Shown: positions 1 through 8,319, counted from the stretch's first letter. The stretch is 33,555 nt of DNA from Candidatus Aeolococcus gillhamiae (GCA_003244045.1 QHBU01000149.1:1-33555), one strand, 5' to 3'. The notes: a model not told the origin generated them from the letters alone. Numbers and translations: made by a program.

Positions 1-1208
1 TGGTCCATGAACTGCGACAGCTGGCTGGAGCCGAAGAACTCCTTGATCGCCGCCACCACCGGCCGCGCGTTGATCAGGCTCGCCGACGTCACCGTCGCCG
101 AGTCGCAGATGGTCATGCGCTCCTTGATGATCCGCTCCATGCGGATCAGGCCCATGCGGAACTGGTTCTGGAGCAGCTCGCCGACGGCGCGGACGCGGCG
201 GTTGCCGAGGTGGTCGATGTCGTCCGCCTCGCCGGTGCCGTTGTTGAGCGCGATCAGCTTGCGGATGATCGAGATGAAGTCATGGTTGTCCAGAACGCGA
301 CGGTCGCGATCCTGGGCGCGCTCGCGGGCCTCGTCCTCGGGGACGCCGAGGTTCTTGTCGAGCTTGAACCGGCCCACCTTGGAGAGGTCGAACCGGCGGC
401 CGTTGAAGAAAAGCGAGTTGAGCAGGTTGCGCGCGTTCTCCACCGTTGGCGGATCGCCGGGGCGGATCTTGCGGTACAGCTCGATCAGGGCCTCCTCGAC
501 GCTGGTGGTTGGGTCCTTGTCGAGGGTCGCGGCGATGTACTGATGCTCGGGATCGACGTCCTGCTCGGCGAAGAACGACTTGATGTCGTCGTTGCTCGCG
601 TAGCCGAGCGCGCGCACGAGTGTGGTCACGGGGACCTTGCGCTTACGGTCGATCTTGACGGTGAGCACATCCTTGCCCGAGGTCTCGATCTCGAGCCAGG
701 CGCCGCGGTTGGGGATGAGCTTGGCCGAGTAGAGGAGGCGGCCTGAGGTGCGGTCCTCGGCGGCGGTGAAGTACACGCCGGGCGAACGGACCAGCTGCGA
801 CACCACGACGCGCTCGGTGCCGTTGACGATGAACGTGCCCTCGGTGGTCATCATGGCGAAGTCGCCCATGAAGACCTCGGCCTCCTTGATCTCGCCGGCG
901 TTCTCGCCGGTCTTGATGTGGAGGCGGGTGTTGATGCGCAGTGGCGCGGAGAAGGTCATGTCGCGCTGGCGGCACTCCTCCTCGTCGAACTTGGGCGCGC
1001 CGAACTCGTAATCGAGGAAGCGCAGCTCGTAGTTCTTGCCGGTGTAGTCCGTGATCGGGTTGATCTCGTCGAAGAGCTCCCGGAGCCCCTCGGTGCAGAA
1101 CCAGCGGAACGAGTCCAACTGGGTCTGGATCAGATTGCCCACCTCAAGCCTGTCGGTGATCTTTCCGTAGTTGTGGCGGGTGGACAGTCTGGAAGCATTC
1201 AAAACCAT
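1..1208 (-). CDS. rpoB: RNA polymerase beta subunit, N-terminal part (3' end outside window)
   Basis: Encodes the first ~402 residues of the beta subunit of DNA-directed RNA polymerase, the catalytic core enzyme of transcription. The translation shows typical beta-subunit blocks: [11 protein letters not shown], a stretch around [16 protein letters not shown], and at the window edge [10 protein letters not shown]. The last is the start of the rifampicin-resistance region, where the residues equivalent to E. coli Q513 and D516 are wild type. The ATG at 1208 is chosen because GAGGGA lies about 10 bases upstream and no in-frame alternative has a better site. The N-terminus is shorter than in E. 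coli, as in Actinobacteria and Chloroflexota. Unusually, a VOC-family gene separates it from rplL. The frame runs off the left edge, so it is partial only because of the window. Confidence 0.97.
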   Translation of the reverse strand, partial: MVLNASRLSTRHNYGKITDRLEVGNLIQTQLDSFRWFCTEGLRELFDEINPITDYTGKNYELRFLDYEFGAPKFDEEECRQRDMTFSAPLRINTRLHIKTGENAGEIKEAEVFMGDFAMMTTEGTFIVNGTERVVVSQLVRSPGVYFTAAEDRTSGRLLYSAKLIPNRGAWLEIETSGKDVLTVKIDRKRKVPVTTLVRALGYASNDDIKSFFAEQDVDPEHQYIAATLDKDPTTSVEEALIELYRKIRPGDPPTVENARNLLNSLFFNGRRFDLSKVGRFKLDKNLGVPEDEARERAQDRDRRVLDNHDFISIIRKLIALNNGTGEADDIDHLGNRRVRAVGELLQNQFRMGLIRMERIIKERMTICDSATVTSASLINARPVVAAIKEFFGSSQLSQFMD

Positions 1209-1270
1209 GTGCTAGAGTTCCCTCGACAAGGTAGGCGCGCGGGTACCGACGGCGACGGGCACAAGGACGT

Positions 1271-1279
1271 ATCGTACCA
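1271..1279 (-). promoter_or_regulatory. Possible extended -10 promoter of rpoB
   Basis: On the minus strand the sequence TGGTACGAT matches an extended -10 element (TGnTATAAT-like) about 63 bases upstream of the rpoB ATG. No convincing -35 box is seen, which is tolerated for extended -10 promoters. A dedicated promoter would make sense because an intrinsic terminator follows rplL. The rest of 1209-1434 shows no gene. Confidence 0.3.
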
Positions 1280-1434
1280 AAGCTCGGCCGATCGGCGCCG
1301 CATGGTCTCTTGCGCCCTGGAGAGAGAAGTTCTACCCCGATTTGAGTTCGCTCAAGCACGGGTGGCGCCGCCTGCGCTGGGGCGTTTGGGGTTGTTGCCG
1401 CGTCGCAGCGAGGTCCTCTGCTCAGCGCTGGGTC

Positions 1435-1794
1435 TTACTCGTCCGGCTTCAGCGCCCGCAGGATGCAGAACTCGTTGCCCTCGGGGTCGGCGAGCACCAC
1501 CCAGGTCTGCTGACCCTGGCCGATGTCGACGTGACGGGCACCCAGGGCCAGAGCACGCTCCACCTCCGCGGCCTGGTCGTCCGGACGGAGGTCGATGTGG
1601 AGGCGGTTCTTGCCCGACTTCCGGTCGGGGACGGTGAGGAACAAAAGGTCACGGCCGTCCGGCCCGAAGTCGATCCAGTGCTCGGTGCCGTCGTCGTCCG
1701 ACTCCAGCGGCATGCCGAGCAGCTCTGCCCAGAACCCGCCGACCCGGCGGGCGTCGTTGCAGTCGATGACGGTGGTTTGGAAGAGCAGGCCCAC
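1435..1794 (-). CDS. VOC/glyoxalase-like small protein
   Basis: A 119-residue single-domain protein of the vicinal oxygen chelate superfamily (glyoxalase_6-like). The N-terminal strand LLFQTTVIDCNDARRVGGFW is followed by WAELLG, then by HWIDFGPDGRDLLFL, NRLHIDLRPDD and a C-terminal VLADPEGNEFCIL motif, the usual order of this fold. The substrate cannot be predicted: members include lyases, dioxygenases and resistance proteins. The frame is open further upstream, but that stretch overlaps the rplL terminator and coding region, so the GTG at 1794 just after the terminator is preferred; its SD is poor. Its place between rplL and rpoB on the same strand is unusual. It may be read by leak-through from rplJL. 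Confidence 0.8.
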   Translation of the reverse strand: MGLLFQTTVIDCNDARRVGGFWAELLGMPLESDDDGTEHWIDFGPDGRDLLFLTVPDRKSGKNRLHIDLRPDDQAAEVERALALGARHVDIGQGQQTWVVLADPEGNEFCILRALKPDE

Positions 1795-1803
1795 CGCCTC
1801 ATT

Positions 1804-1839
1804 AAAACGGAAAAGGCCCGCGCCACTCCGGCGCGAGCC
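1804..1839 (-). terminator. Intrinsic terminator after rplL
   Basis: On the minus strand GGCTCGCGCC and GGCGCGGGCC form a ten-base stem with one mismatch around a GGAGT loop (1815-1839), followed by TTTTCCGTTTT. It sits about 37 bases after the rplL stop and separates rplJL from the VOC and rpoB genes. In many bacteria a partial terminator here sets the ratio of L7/L12 to polymerase. Confidence 0.8.
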
Positions 1840-1876
1840 CTTATCAGTGCGACGCTCCGTCGCCCGATCGCTTCGT

Positions 1877-2272
1877 CTAGCGGATCTCGACCGAGGCGCC
1901 GGCGTCCTTGAGCTTGGCAGCGGCGGCGTCCGCGTCCTCGCGGGAAACGCCCTCGCGCACCGGCTTGGGGGCACCGTCGACCAGATCCTTGGCCTCCTTG
2001 AGGCCGAGGCCGGTGATCTCACGAACGGCCTTGATGGCGTTGATCTTGGCGTCGCCCGGCCCGGTGAGCACCACGGTGAACTCGGTCTGCTCCTCGACAG
2101 GTGCCTCGCCACCGCCGCCGCCGGCTGCCGGGGCTGCGGCCGCTGCGACCGGGGCGGCCGCCTTGACGCCGAGCTTCTCCTCCATGAGCTTCACGGCGTT
2201 GACGACGTCGAGCACGGTCCACTCTTTGAGGGACTCGACGAAATCCTCCGGGGTCAGGGTCTTGGTTGCCAT
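1877..2272 (-). CDS. rplL: Ribosomal protein bL12 (L7/L12)
   Basis: A 131-residue acidic ribosomal stalk protein that recruits translation GTPases to the 50S subunit. The N-terminal dimerisation segment ([20 protein letters not shown]) is followed by an Ala/Gly-rich hinge around residues 38-58 and the C-terminal domain with [18 protein letters not shown] and [19 protein letters not shown] good AGGAG site lies just before the ATG at 2272. It lies 22 bases after rplJ, so the two are cotranscribed. It is followed by an intrinsic terminator. Confidence 0.98.
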   Translation of the reverse strand: MATKTLTPEDFVESLKEWTVLDVVNAVKLMEEKLGVKAAAPVAAAAAPAAGGGGGEAPVEEQTEFTVVLTGPGDAKINAIKAVREITGLGLKEAKDLVDGAPKPVREGVSREDADAAAAKLKDAGASVEIR

Positions 2273-2294
2273 TGGTTGTCTCCTGTGGGCGGCG

Positions 2295-2852
2295 TTATGC
2301 GGCCGCTGCGAGCTGGTCGCGGTACGCCTCGAGCGTCGACGCGAAGGTGGCGGTGATCGAATCGAGCGCACCGGCGAGCTGGGTCAGCGGGGACTGCAGC
2401 GTCCCGGCGAGCTGGGAGAGCAGCGCCTCGCGAGAGGGCAGCTCGGACAGGGTCTTCACCGCGGCGGCGTCGAGGACCTGGCCTTCGACGAGGCCGGCAA
2501 CGGACGGCAGGCGCTTGTTGACCCGGAAGTACTCGCTGAGCACCCGGGCGGGGACGGCCAGGTCGGCGTACCCCAGCGCCAGCCCGACCGGGCCGACGAG
2601 CACCTCGCTGAACGCGGGCACCCCGGCTGACTCGGCGGCGCGGCGGGCCAGGGTGTTCTTGACCACGACGTAGTCGACCCCCTGGGTGCGCAGCTGAGCG
2701 CGGAGCTCCTCGAGCTGGGCCACGGTCAGGCCGCGGTAGTCAGTGACCACAGCGGACGTGGCTCGGGTCAGCTTGTCGGTGAGGCGTTCCACCGCCTCCC
2801 GCTTGCGTGGGCCGGCGCGGGTGCCGCTCACCTCGGCGGCGTTCGTGGACAT
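2295..2852 (-). CDS. rplJ: Ribosomal protein uL10
   Basis: A 185-residue stalk-base protein that binds 23S rRNA and carries the L7/L12 dimers on its C-terminal helix. Seen in the translation are [20 protein letters not shown], the VKNTLARRA block and a C-terminal helix ending in YRDQLAAAA. The ATG at 2852 is preceded by a strong AGGAGG; an upstream in-frame methionine would add a 19-residue extension without support. In bacteria uL10 with L12 represses its own mRNA through the leader described separately. The usual upstream genes rplK and rplA are not here; the neighbour is a permease gene. Confidence 0.98.
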   Translation of the reverse strand: MSTNAAEVSGTRAGPRKREAVERLTDKLTRATSAVVTDYRGLTVAQLEELRAQLRTQGVDYVVVKNTLARRAAESAGVPAFSEVLVGPVGLALGYADLAVPARVLSEYFRVNKRLPSVAGLVEGQVLDAAAVKTLSELPSREALLSQLAGTLQSPLTQLAGALDSITATFASTLEAYRDQLAAAA

Positions 2853-3040
2853 GCGTTCCTCCTGGTGCAGGAGCCTCCGGCGACACCCACCGCTGTGTGA
2901 GGTGGGCATCGCGGACAGCGCGTCGCCGGACGCTCAACCGCTTCGCTCACTCACCTACCGCAGGAGATTGAGGAGCACGGCGCCCCGCCTGCGGTCTCTG
3001 GCGAGAGGTTGCCTCGACGGCACCCTGGATTGGTTTGCGG
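2853..3040 (-). ncRNA. L10-type leader of rplJL mRNA
   Basis: The untranslated leader before rplJ has the hallmark CCAGAGACCGCAGGCGG segment. The ACCGCAGG part of it (plus-strand 2988-2995) pairs perfectly with CCTGCGGT (2957-2964), and GGTAGGTGAG follows, as in ribosomal L10 leaders (RF00557). A CCCACC/GGTGGG hairpin follows, then the SD hairpin listed separately. By analogy, L10(L12)n binds here and represses translation. A TATCCT at 3046-3051 is a weak candidate -10 element just upstream. Confidence 0.75.
2859..2873 (-). promoter_or_regulatory. Hairpin sequestering the rplJ ribosome-binding site
   Basis: On the minus strand CTCCTG-CAC-CAGGAG is a perfect six-base stem with a three-base loop. 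Its 3' arm contains most of the AGGAGG Shine-Dalgarno of rplJ. Folding would block initiation, fitting a switch controlled by the upstream L10-binding structure. Confidence 0.6.
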
Positions 3041-3066
3041 AGCCGAGGATAGCAGGGACCCGGTCC

Positions 3067-4014
3067 TCAGTTGGCGCGCTGCTCCCGGCCCATCTCGCCC
3101 GCGGCCACCAGCTGGGCACGCGCGCGCCGCGGCATCAGCCCGTCGGTGGCCCGCACCAGCATCCACACCACCGGGGCGATCACCACCACGGCGAGCAGGA
3201 TCACGCCGAGCTCGACGTTGCCCACCTGGACGAGCTTGAGCCCCGACGCCAGCAGCACGAACGCCAGCACCCGGCGGATGAGCCGTGCGGGCGCGCGCGC
3301 TGAGATGCGGGCCCCGAGGTAGACGCCGGGGATGCTGCCGACCAGCAGCGAGGCGGTCAGCGCCACACGGAAATCGCCGAAGAGCAGGTGGCCGAGCGAT
3401 GCCGCACCCACCAGTGGGATCGCCTGGACGAGGTCGGTGCCGACCAGCTGCGAGGCGCGGATCCGGGGGTACAGAAAGAGCAGCAGCACGATGATCAGCG
3501 AGCCCGATCCGACCGATGTCATGCCCACCACCAAGCCGCCGAGGGCGCCGATCAGCATTGTCGGCACCGGGCGCACCGTGATGGCCGAGGGATCGGCGAC
3601 GGTAAGGTGCTCGCCGCGGGCGCGCTGGCGGAGGTTGAGCAGCGCCTTGACCACGATGGCCCCGGCGGCCACCAGCAGCGCCACCCCCAGGATGATCTGC
3701 ACGGCGCTCTCCACCCGATGCCCGCGGCCGATGGCCCGCAGGATGAGCACCCCGACGAAGGCCGACGGCACCGAACCGATCACCAGCCACTTCACCAGGC
3801 CCCGGTTCACGGTCCCCTGGCGGAGATGCACCAGGGCACCGACCGGCCGCATGAAGAAGGACGCCACTAGGTCGCTCGACACCGCGGCCAGCGGCTGCAC
3901 GTTGAAGACGACGACCAGGATCGGCGTCATCAGCGCCCCGCCACCCATGCCGGTGAGGCCGACAACGAAGCCGACGATCAGCCCCGCCAGTGCGAGCGTG
4001 AGATCCAGGTGCAT
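3067..4014 (-). CDS. TauE/SafE family anion permease
   Basis: A 315-residue membrane protein of the TauE/SafE (DUF81) family, implicated in export or uptake of sulfite, sulfoacetate and related sulfur or organic anions. The first helix carries the family motif GFVVGLTGMGGGALMTP (about residues 13-30), and the second half repeats it as GLVVGMTSVGSGSLI, the internal duplication typical of the family; around eight membrane segments are visible. The ATG at 4014 has a G-rich SD (GGGGGGA). The frame is open upstream, but that stretch is hydrophilic and overlaps the promoter. Transcribed divergently from cysQ, which suggests a link to sulfur metabolism. The substrate is unproven. Confidence 0.88.
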   Translation of the reverse strand: MHLDLTLALAGLIVGFVVGLTGMGGGALMTPILVVVFNVQPLAAVSSDLVASFFMRPVGALVHLRQGTVNRGLVKWLVIGSVPSAFVGVLILRAIGRGHRVESAVQIILGVALLVAAGAIVVKALLNLRQRARGEHLTVADPSAITVRPVPTMLIGALGGLVVGMTSVGSGSLIIVLLLFLYPRIRASQLVGTDLVQAIPLVGAASLGHLLFGDFRVALTASLLVGSIPGVYLGARISARAPARLIRRVLAFVLLASGLKLVQVGNVELGVILLAVVVIAPVVWMLVRATDGLMPRRARAQLVAAGEMGREQRAN

Positions 4015-4077
4015 CCGGCTGCGTTCCCCCCTACCCGTCGACCCTTCGATTGCTGGAGCGTTAGGCGCGTCTGACTG

Positions 4078-4106
4078 ATTCTGCCGGTCGGGAGGTCGGT
4101 CGTCAA
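4078..4106 (-). promoter_or_regulatory. Sigma70-like promoter of the TauE gene
   Basis: Minus-strand TTGACG (4106-4101) and CAGAAT (4083-4078) are separated by 17 bases, giving a leader of about 57 bases before the TauE ATG. It is paired with a divergent promoter for cysQ in the same 240-base spacer. Confidence 0.55.
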
Positions 4107-4133
4107 GTCCCCGGCTCTGCCCGACTTGGTCCC

Positions 4134-4161
4134 TTGACGATGCGACGCTTTTGGCTACAAT
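4134..4161 (+). promoter_or_regulatory. Sigma70-like promoter of the cysQ operon
   Basis: TTGACG (4134-4139) and TACAAT (4156-4161) with a 16-base spacer. Transcription would start near 4168, about 85 bases before the cysQ GTG. It is one of the clearest promoters in the window. Confidence 0.65.
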
Positions 4162-4253
4162 GAAGCGATTGGTCCGGGGCGTCGCCACGTGGTCTCGTAG
4201 GATACGTCGCCGGGCGATCGGGTTGGTCGAATCGTGAGCAGGGGGTTCGCAGG

Positions 4254-5048
4254 GTGGCTTCTAACGCTGCCGTCTCGGTCCGCGCTGGGGATCAGTGCGA
4301 CCATGAGCTCGCCCGGCGGATCGCTGAGCAGGCGGGGCGCGCCCTGGTGGCCCTGCGCGACGGCGCCGGTCCCGACGCTGACCCTCAGCAACTTCGCGAC
4401 CGGGGAGACCGGCAGTCGCACGAGCTGATCATGGAGCTGCTCGCGGAGCTGCGGCCGGGGGACGCCGTGCTCTCTGAGGAGGGCACGGATGACTCCCGCA
4501 GGCTCGGTGAGCGCCGTGTCTGGATCATCGACCCGCTCGACGGCACCCGGGAGTTCGGTGAGCCCGGCCGCGCGGACTGGGCTGTCCACGTCGCGCTGGT
4601 GGAGGAGGGGACACCGGTGGCGGCTGCCGTGGCGCTGCCGGCGGCGGGCCTGGTCTTCGGTACCTCGCCGTCGCCGGCGCTGCCGGCCGGTTCGGGCGGC
4701 CCGCTGCGGCTGGTGGTCAGCCGGTCGCACACGCCCCCGGCCGCCGCGGAGATCGCCCGCCGCCTCGGCGCGGTGCTGGTGACCATGGGATCTGCCGGCG
4801 CCAAGACCATGGCGGTCGTCCGCGGCGAGGCGGCCGCATACGTGCACATGGGCGGCCAGTACGAATGGGATTCGGCGGCCCCGGTCGGTGTGGCACTGAG
4901 TGCCGGCCTGTGCGCGACGCGCGCGGACGGGTCGCCGCTGCGCTACAACCAGCCCAACCCGTGGCTGCCCGACCAGGTGGTGTGCCACCCCGAGCACCAG
5001 GACGCCATCCTCGCGGCGGTTCGTGCGGTAGTGGATCACGGCACGTGA
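4254..5048 (+). CDS. cysQ: CysQ-like 3'(2'),5'-bisphosphate nucleotidase
   Basis: A 264-residue member of the lithium-sensitive, Mg-dependent inositol monophosphatase fold. Members with this pattern hydrolyse PAP (3'-phosphoadenosine 5'-phosphate), the by-product of sulfotransferases and PAPS reductase, and some also act on fructose-1,6-bisphosphate or inositol phosphate. Metal-binding motifs are complete: LSEEGTDD (73-80), DPLDGTREF (93-101) and WDSAAP (205-210). DPLDGTREFGE with DWAVHVAL resembles mycobacterial CysQ. The GTG at 4254 has an AGGGGG site about 7-10 bases upstream. Its stop overlaps the next GTG (GTGA), so it is translationally coupled to the antiporter. The presence of three sulfotransferase genes in the window supports a PAP-clearing role. 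Confidence 0.85.
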   Translation: MASNAAVSVRAGDQCDHELARRIAEQAGRALVALRDGAGPDADPQQLRDRGDRQSHELIMELLAELRPGDAVLSEEGTDDSRRLGERRVWIIDPLDGTREFGEPGRADWAVHVALVEEGTPVAAAVALPAAGLVFGTSPSPALPAGSGGPLRLVVSRSHTPPAAAEIARRLGAVLVTMGSAGAKTMAVVRGEAAAYVHMGGQYEWDSAAPVGVALSAGLCATRADGSPLRYNQPNPWLPDQVVCHPEHQDAILAAVRAVVDHGT

Positions 5049-6517
5049 GTCTCAGCAACTTCGCCACGCTCCACCTCCTGCTCGCCCTCAGCGTGATCCT
5101 CATCGCCGCGCACGGGATGGGCTTCCTCTTTCGGCGCGCGCGTCAGCCGCAGGTGGCCGGTGAGATCGTCGGCGGCCTGCTCCTCGGACCCACCGTCCTC
5201 GGCGCGCTGCGCCCCGACCTCGCCCACCAGCTGACGGCGGGCAGCGCGTCGACGACGGCGGTGCTCGGGGCCGTCTACCAGTTGGGTCAGCTGTTGCTCA
5301 TGTACTGCGCCGGCGCAGCGCTGCGCGCTCGGCGCCGCCCCGGTGAGGGCCGGACGACGAGCCTGATCGCGCTGCTCGGCAACGTGGTGCCGTTCGCCGC
5401 CGGAGCCCTCTTCCTCGGTGTGTTCAACCCCGGTCACCTGGTGGGCACCGCGCAGAACAACACCGCGTTCCTGCTCGTCTTCTGTTGCGGCGTGGCTGTC
5501 ACCAGCATCCCGGTGATCTCTCGCATCCTCGCCGACCTCGGCATCCTCGGCACGTCGTTCGCGCGCATCGTGCTGAGCGTCGCGGTCATCGAGGACCTTG
5601 TCCTCTATGTGATCCTGAGCATCGCTCTGGGTCTGGTCGCACCGGTGCACGGCGACAACTTCACGCTCGCCAGCCTGCTCTCGATCCATCCCGGCTCGGC
5701 GGCCGCCGACGCCTACTACGTCGTCGTCTCCATCGCCGCTTTCGCGGTGCCGTTGGCGCTGGGACGCTCGTTCGTCGAGCGCCTCGGGTCGCACCGCATC
5801 AATGTCCTGGGCCGTGGCAACGCGCTGGCGTTCCAGATCGTGTTCATGATGGCCATGACCAGCGCGGCGCTGTTCCTGGGCATCTCCCCGATCTTCGGCG
5901 CCTTCATCGCGGGACTCCTCGCCGGCACGCTCACCGGGACCGCCGCCAGCGCGCAGGCGACGATACAGAGCTTCGCGTTTGGGTTCTTCATCCCGGTGTA
6001 CTTTGCAATCGTCGGACTCAAACTCGACCTCATCCACCAGTTCGACCCCGCGTTCTTCGCGCTTTTCCTGCTCTTCGCCTGCGCCGTCAAGGCGATGAGC
6101 GTGTACGCGGGGGCGCGCATCGCCCGCGAGCGCCGGGGCAGCGCGCTCAACCTCGCCGTGGCGCTCAACGCGCGTGGAGGGCCGGCCATCGTGCTGGCAT
6201 CCGTCGCGCTTGACGCGCATGTGATCGCGCAGCGCTTCTACGTCGACCTGGTTCTGCTCGCACTGCTCACCTCGATGCTGGCGGGCGCCTGGTTGGACCG
6301 CGCGCTCAGACGCGGCACCTTGTTCGAGGACGACCCCGTCAGCGGACGTTTCCTCCCAGGCAACGCGGCGCACCTGACTACCGTTGACTTGACGGGCGAT
6401 CCGCATGACGCAGCCGCGACATTGACAAGCCATCAAGCCGTCGATACCCTCTTCCACGGGCCATCGGCGGTCGAACAACGTGTCCCGGTCCAGCCGGGGG
6501 AGGGGGGAAGGCAATGA
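5045..6517 (+). CDS. Kef/CPA2-type cation:proton antiporter
   Basis: A 490-residue membrane protein of the Na+/H+ exchanger (CPA2) family, about 12 hydrophobic segments. Typical signatures are QPQVAGEIVGGLLLGPTVLG near the N-terminus, TSIPVISRILADLGIL in the middle with the conserved VIEDLVLY segment, and NARGGPAIVLASVAL in the last helices. There is no C-terminal TrkA-N nucleotide-binding domain; the tail of about 60 residues is hydrophilic and not recognised. The GTG at 5045 overlaps the cysQ TGA by four bases; an upstream in-frame ATG lies deep in cysQ and is unlikely. Its own stop overlaps the next ATG. Ion specificity cannot be read from sequence. Confidence 0.9.
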   Translation: MSLSNFATLHLLLALSVILIAAHGMGFLFRRARQPQVAGEIVGGLLLGPTVLGALRPDLAHQLTAGSASTTAVLGAVYQLGQLLLMYCAGAALRARRRPGEGRTTSLIALLGNVVPFAAGALFLGVFNPGHLVGTAQNNTAFLLVFCCGVAVTSIPVISRILADLGILGTSFARIVLSVAVIEDLVLYVILSIALGLVAPVHGDNFTLASLLSIHPGSAAADAYYVVVSIAAFAVPLALGRSFVERLGSHRINVLGRGNALAFQIVFMMAMTSAALFLGISPIFGAFIAGLLAGTLTGTAASAQATIQSFAFGFFIPVYFAIVGLKLDLIHQFDPAFFALFLLFACAVKAMSVYAGARIARERRGSALNLAVALNARGGPAIVLASVALDAHVIAQRFYVDLVLLALLTSMLAGAWLDRALRRGTLFEDDPVSGRFLPGNAAHLTTVDLTGDPHDAAATLTSHQAVDTLFHGPSAVEQRVPVQPGEGGRQ

Positions 6518-7215
6518 CCAACTTGGAGTACGTCCGCTCGCCGCGTATGAACGCCGTGGAAGGACCATGCCGCGTCTTCCTTGTCCGCCACGGCACGACG
6601 CGTATGAATGTCGAGAACCGTTACCGCGGACGGGCCGACGTCCCCCTGGATGCCCAGGGCTACCAGGAGGCGGTCGACGCTGCGCGCACGCTCTCGCCGG
6701 CCGGCCTGAGCGCCGTGTACACCGGGCCGCTGCGCCGCACCATCGCCACCGCGCAGATCATCGCCGACGAGGCCGGCGTCCCCGACATCCGCATCCTCCA
6801 GGGTTTGATCAACCTCGACTACGGCATCTGGCAGGGGCTCACTGCCAAGGAGGCGGCCGCGCACGATCCGCGTGCGTTTGAGCTCTACAAGACCAACCCG
6901 TTGCGCTGTGTCTGCCCCGATGGGGAGCGCATCGCCGACGCGCAGGAGCGGATGCTTGCGGCAGTGGAGCTGATCGGGTCACGACACCAGGGCGAGACAG
7001 TGACCGCCGTGTCCCACGCCGTGATGATCCGGTTGCTGATCGCCAAGCTCGAGGGCGCAGCCGGCGAGGGCTGGCGCGTGCCGGTCAACCGTGGCGGCGT
7101 CATCGAGTTCCACGTGGCCGACGGCAACGTGGAGCTGATCACCGCGGTCGGCGAGGGATCCGACGAAGAGGAGGCCATCGCCAGCCCCGCTCCGCGCGTG
7201 GCCAACGGGGGTTGA
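6514..7215 (+). CDS. Histidine phosphatase (phosphoglycerate mutase-like) protein
   Basis: A 233-residue histidine phosphatase superfamily enzyme. The nucleophile motif VRHGTT is at residues 24-29, the conserved arginine lies in TGPLRRTIATA (70-80), and the second catalytic histidine is in VSHAVMIR (His168). PDGE (135-138) replaces the more usual GGES. The family includes alpha-ribazole phosphatase, sugar phosphatases and phosphoglycerate mutases, so the substrate is open. The ATG overlaps the antiporter stop as ATGA and is preceded by a purine-rich GGAGGGGGGAAGG site. Third gene of the cysQ operon. The acidic C-terminal tail (EGSDEEEA) is outside the domain. Confidence 0.88.
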   Translation: MTNLEYVRSPRMNAVEGPCRVFLVRHGTTRMNVENRYRGRADVPLDAQGYQEAVDAARTLSPAGLSAVYTGPLRRTIATAQIIADEAGVPDIRILQGLINLDYGIWQGLTAKEAAAHDPRAFELYKTNPLRCVCPDGERIADAQERMLAAVELIGSRHQGETVTAVSHAVMIRLLIAKLEGAAGEGWRVPVNRGGVIEFHVADGNVELITAVGEGSDEEEAIASPAPRVANGG

Positions 7216-7232
7216 CCCTCAGCTGACACGAC

Positions 7233-7270
7233 GAGCCGCCGCCGGCGCGATAGTGCGCCGGCGCCGGCTC
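7233..7270. terminator. Bidirectional hairpin between convergent genes
   Basis: GAGCCG-CCGCCGGCGC and GCGCCGGCG-CCGGCTC pair around GATAGT with a single bulge. It follows the histidine phosphatase by 17 bases and overlaps the stop codon of the convergent sulfotransferase. There is no clear T-run, so it may act as a stability element or a weak terminator for both strands. Confidence 0.6.
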
Positions 7271-8192
7271 AGTTGTACTTCCAGCGCTTGAGCAGGGGCC
7301 AGCTCAGCAGCGTGACCACGCGCCGGCTGGAGCGCGGCAGCGAGCGTACCCATGCGTCGTCCTCGCGCATGACGACGTTGCCGTGCTCGAACCGCATGTC
7401 ATTGCCAACAGCGGTGTGATCGACGCTGAGCACCACCCCCGATGTTGAGATGAAGTCCAGGTCGCTGTCGGTGGTGGGCCTGCCCGCGAAGGCGGCGATG
7501 CGGCCGAGCAGCGTGCGCGGCTCGCGCACGACGTCCTCGTACCTGGCCACCAGCACGCGGGCGCCGAGAGCGCGCATGACGTCGAAGAGCAGGTGATAGA
7601 CGTTCCAGCGCATGGTGATCACCGCCGGTGCGTAGTTGTGCTTGTAGACGACGCGGTCGACGCTGTCGCGCATGATCTGCTTCTTGGTCGCGGAGTACGC
7701 CGTGCCCCTGCTGTCGCGCACCAGCTGGAGGATGCTCAGGTGCATGCCGGGGACTCCGCGCAGCACCAGCGCGTACGCGGGTGCCTTGGTCGAGTCGATG
7801 ATCACCTCGTCACCGCTGACCGTGTGCAGCGCGTCGTACAGGCGCTGCAGCAACGCTCGGTACCGTCGCAGCCGCCTCGCGAACGCCGGCGAAAGCGCGG
7901 GCGCGAAGAGGAGCGGGATGTACCGCTGCCTGGTCACCTGCGGGTGAAGCGCGACCAGCTCCTCCGCCTGAGGCGATTTCCAGCCACCGAAGGCGGCCTC
8001 GCCGACCGCTTGCCAGAAGTCGCACTCCATGAAACGCTCGCCGCACCCGCAGAGGCGGTTCTCCACCAGGCTGTGGGTGGTGAGCAGCCCGAACTCGCCC
8101 GTGGACAGGAACCCCGGGATCTGGCCGAGCATGCGGTCGACGAGCGTGCTGCCACTGCGCGTGCAGCCGCCGATGTAGAGAACCCTGGACAA
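7269..8192 (-). CDS. Sulfotransferase (PAPS-dependent family)
   Basis: A 307-residue cytoplasmic sulfotransferase. The 5'-phosphosulfate loop is CTRSGSTLVDRML (10-22) and the 3'-phosphate binding motif is VRDSRGTAYS (158-167), the usual order. It also has ENRLCGCG...EC (44-57), shared with the N-terminal half of the double sulfotransferase at 30994-32922, and VIIDSTKAPAY, matching VIVDSSKLPAY there. The acceptor is unknown. The start is TTG at 8192 with a clear GGAGG about nine bases upstream; no ATG is suitably placed. It lies downstream of the lectin gene on the same strand but is separated by a hairpin terminator. Confidence 0.85.
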   Translation of the reverse strand: MSRVLYIGGCTRSGSTLVDRMLGQIPGFLSTGEFGLLTTHSLVENRLCGCGERFMECDFWQAVGEAAFGGWKSPQAEELVALHPQVTRQRYIPLLFAPALSPAFARRLRRYRALLQRLYDALHTVSGDEVIIDSTKAPAYALVLRGVPGMHLSILQLVRDSRGTAYSATKKQIMRDSVDRVVYKHNYAPAVITMRWNVYHLLFDVMRALGARVLVARYEDVVREPRTLLGRIAAFAGRPTTDSDLDFISTSGVVLSVDHTAVGNDMRFEHGNVVMREDDAWVRSLPRSSRRVVTLLSWPLLKRWKYN

Positions 8193-8289
8193 CGTCGGAA
8201 CCTCCGTGTCCTCAGATCATCGAGGACGGGCAGCGTTTGGAGACCGCGACGTCGCGGCTTTTCGCAGCATTGTCACCCTTAAATGCTGT

Positions 8290-8319
8290 GGGCCGGCAAC
8301 GCCCGTGCGTTGCCGGCCC
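8290..8319 (-). terminator. Hairpin terminator after the lectin gene
   Basis: A perfect 12-base inverted repeat, GGGCCGGCAACG and CGTTGCCGGCCC, with a six-base loop, about 20 bases beyond the lectin stop codon. On the minus strand it is followed by ACAGCATTTAAGG rather than a pure T-run, so strength is uncertain. Confidence 0.65.

Noticed and set aside
1-60. Rifampicin-resistance substitution in RpoB
   Set aside because: The visible part of the resistance region ([10 protein letters not shown]) is wild type; the rest lies outside the window.
5036-6568. Long minus-strand open frame of about 510 codons opposite the antiporter
   Set aside because: Its translation is a low-complexity Arg/Glu/Asp/Gly string, the antisense pattern of a high-GC gene, while the plus strand encodes a clear antiporter.
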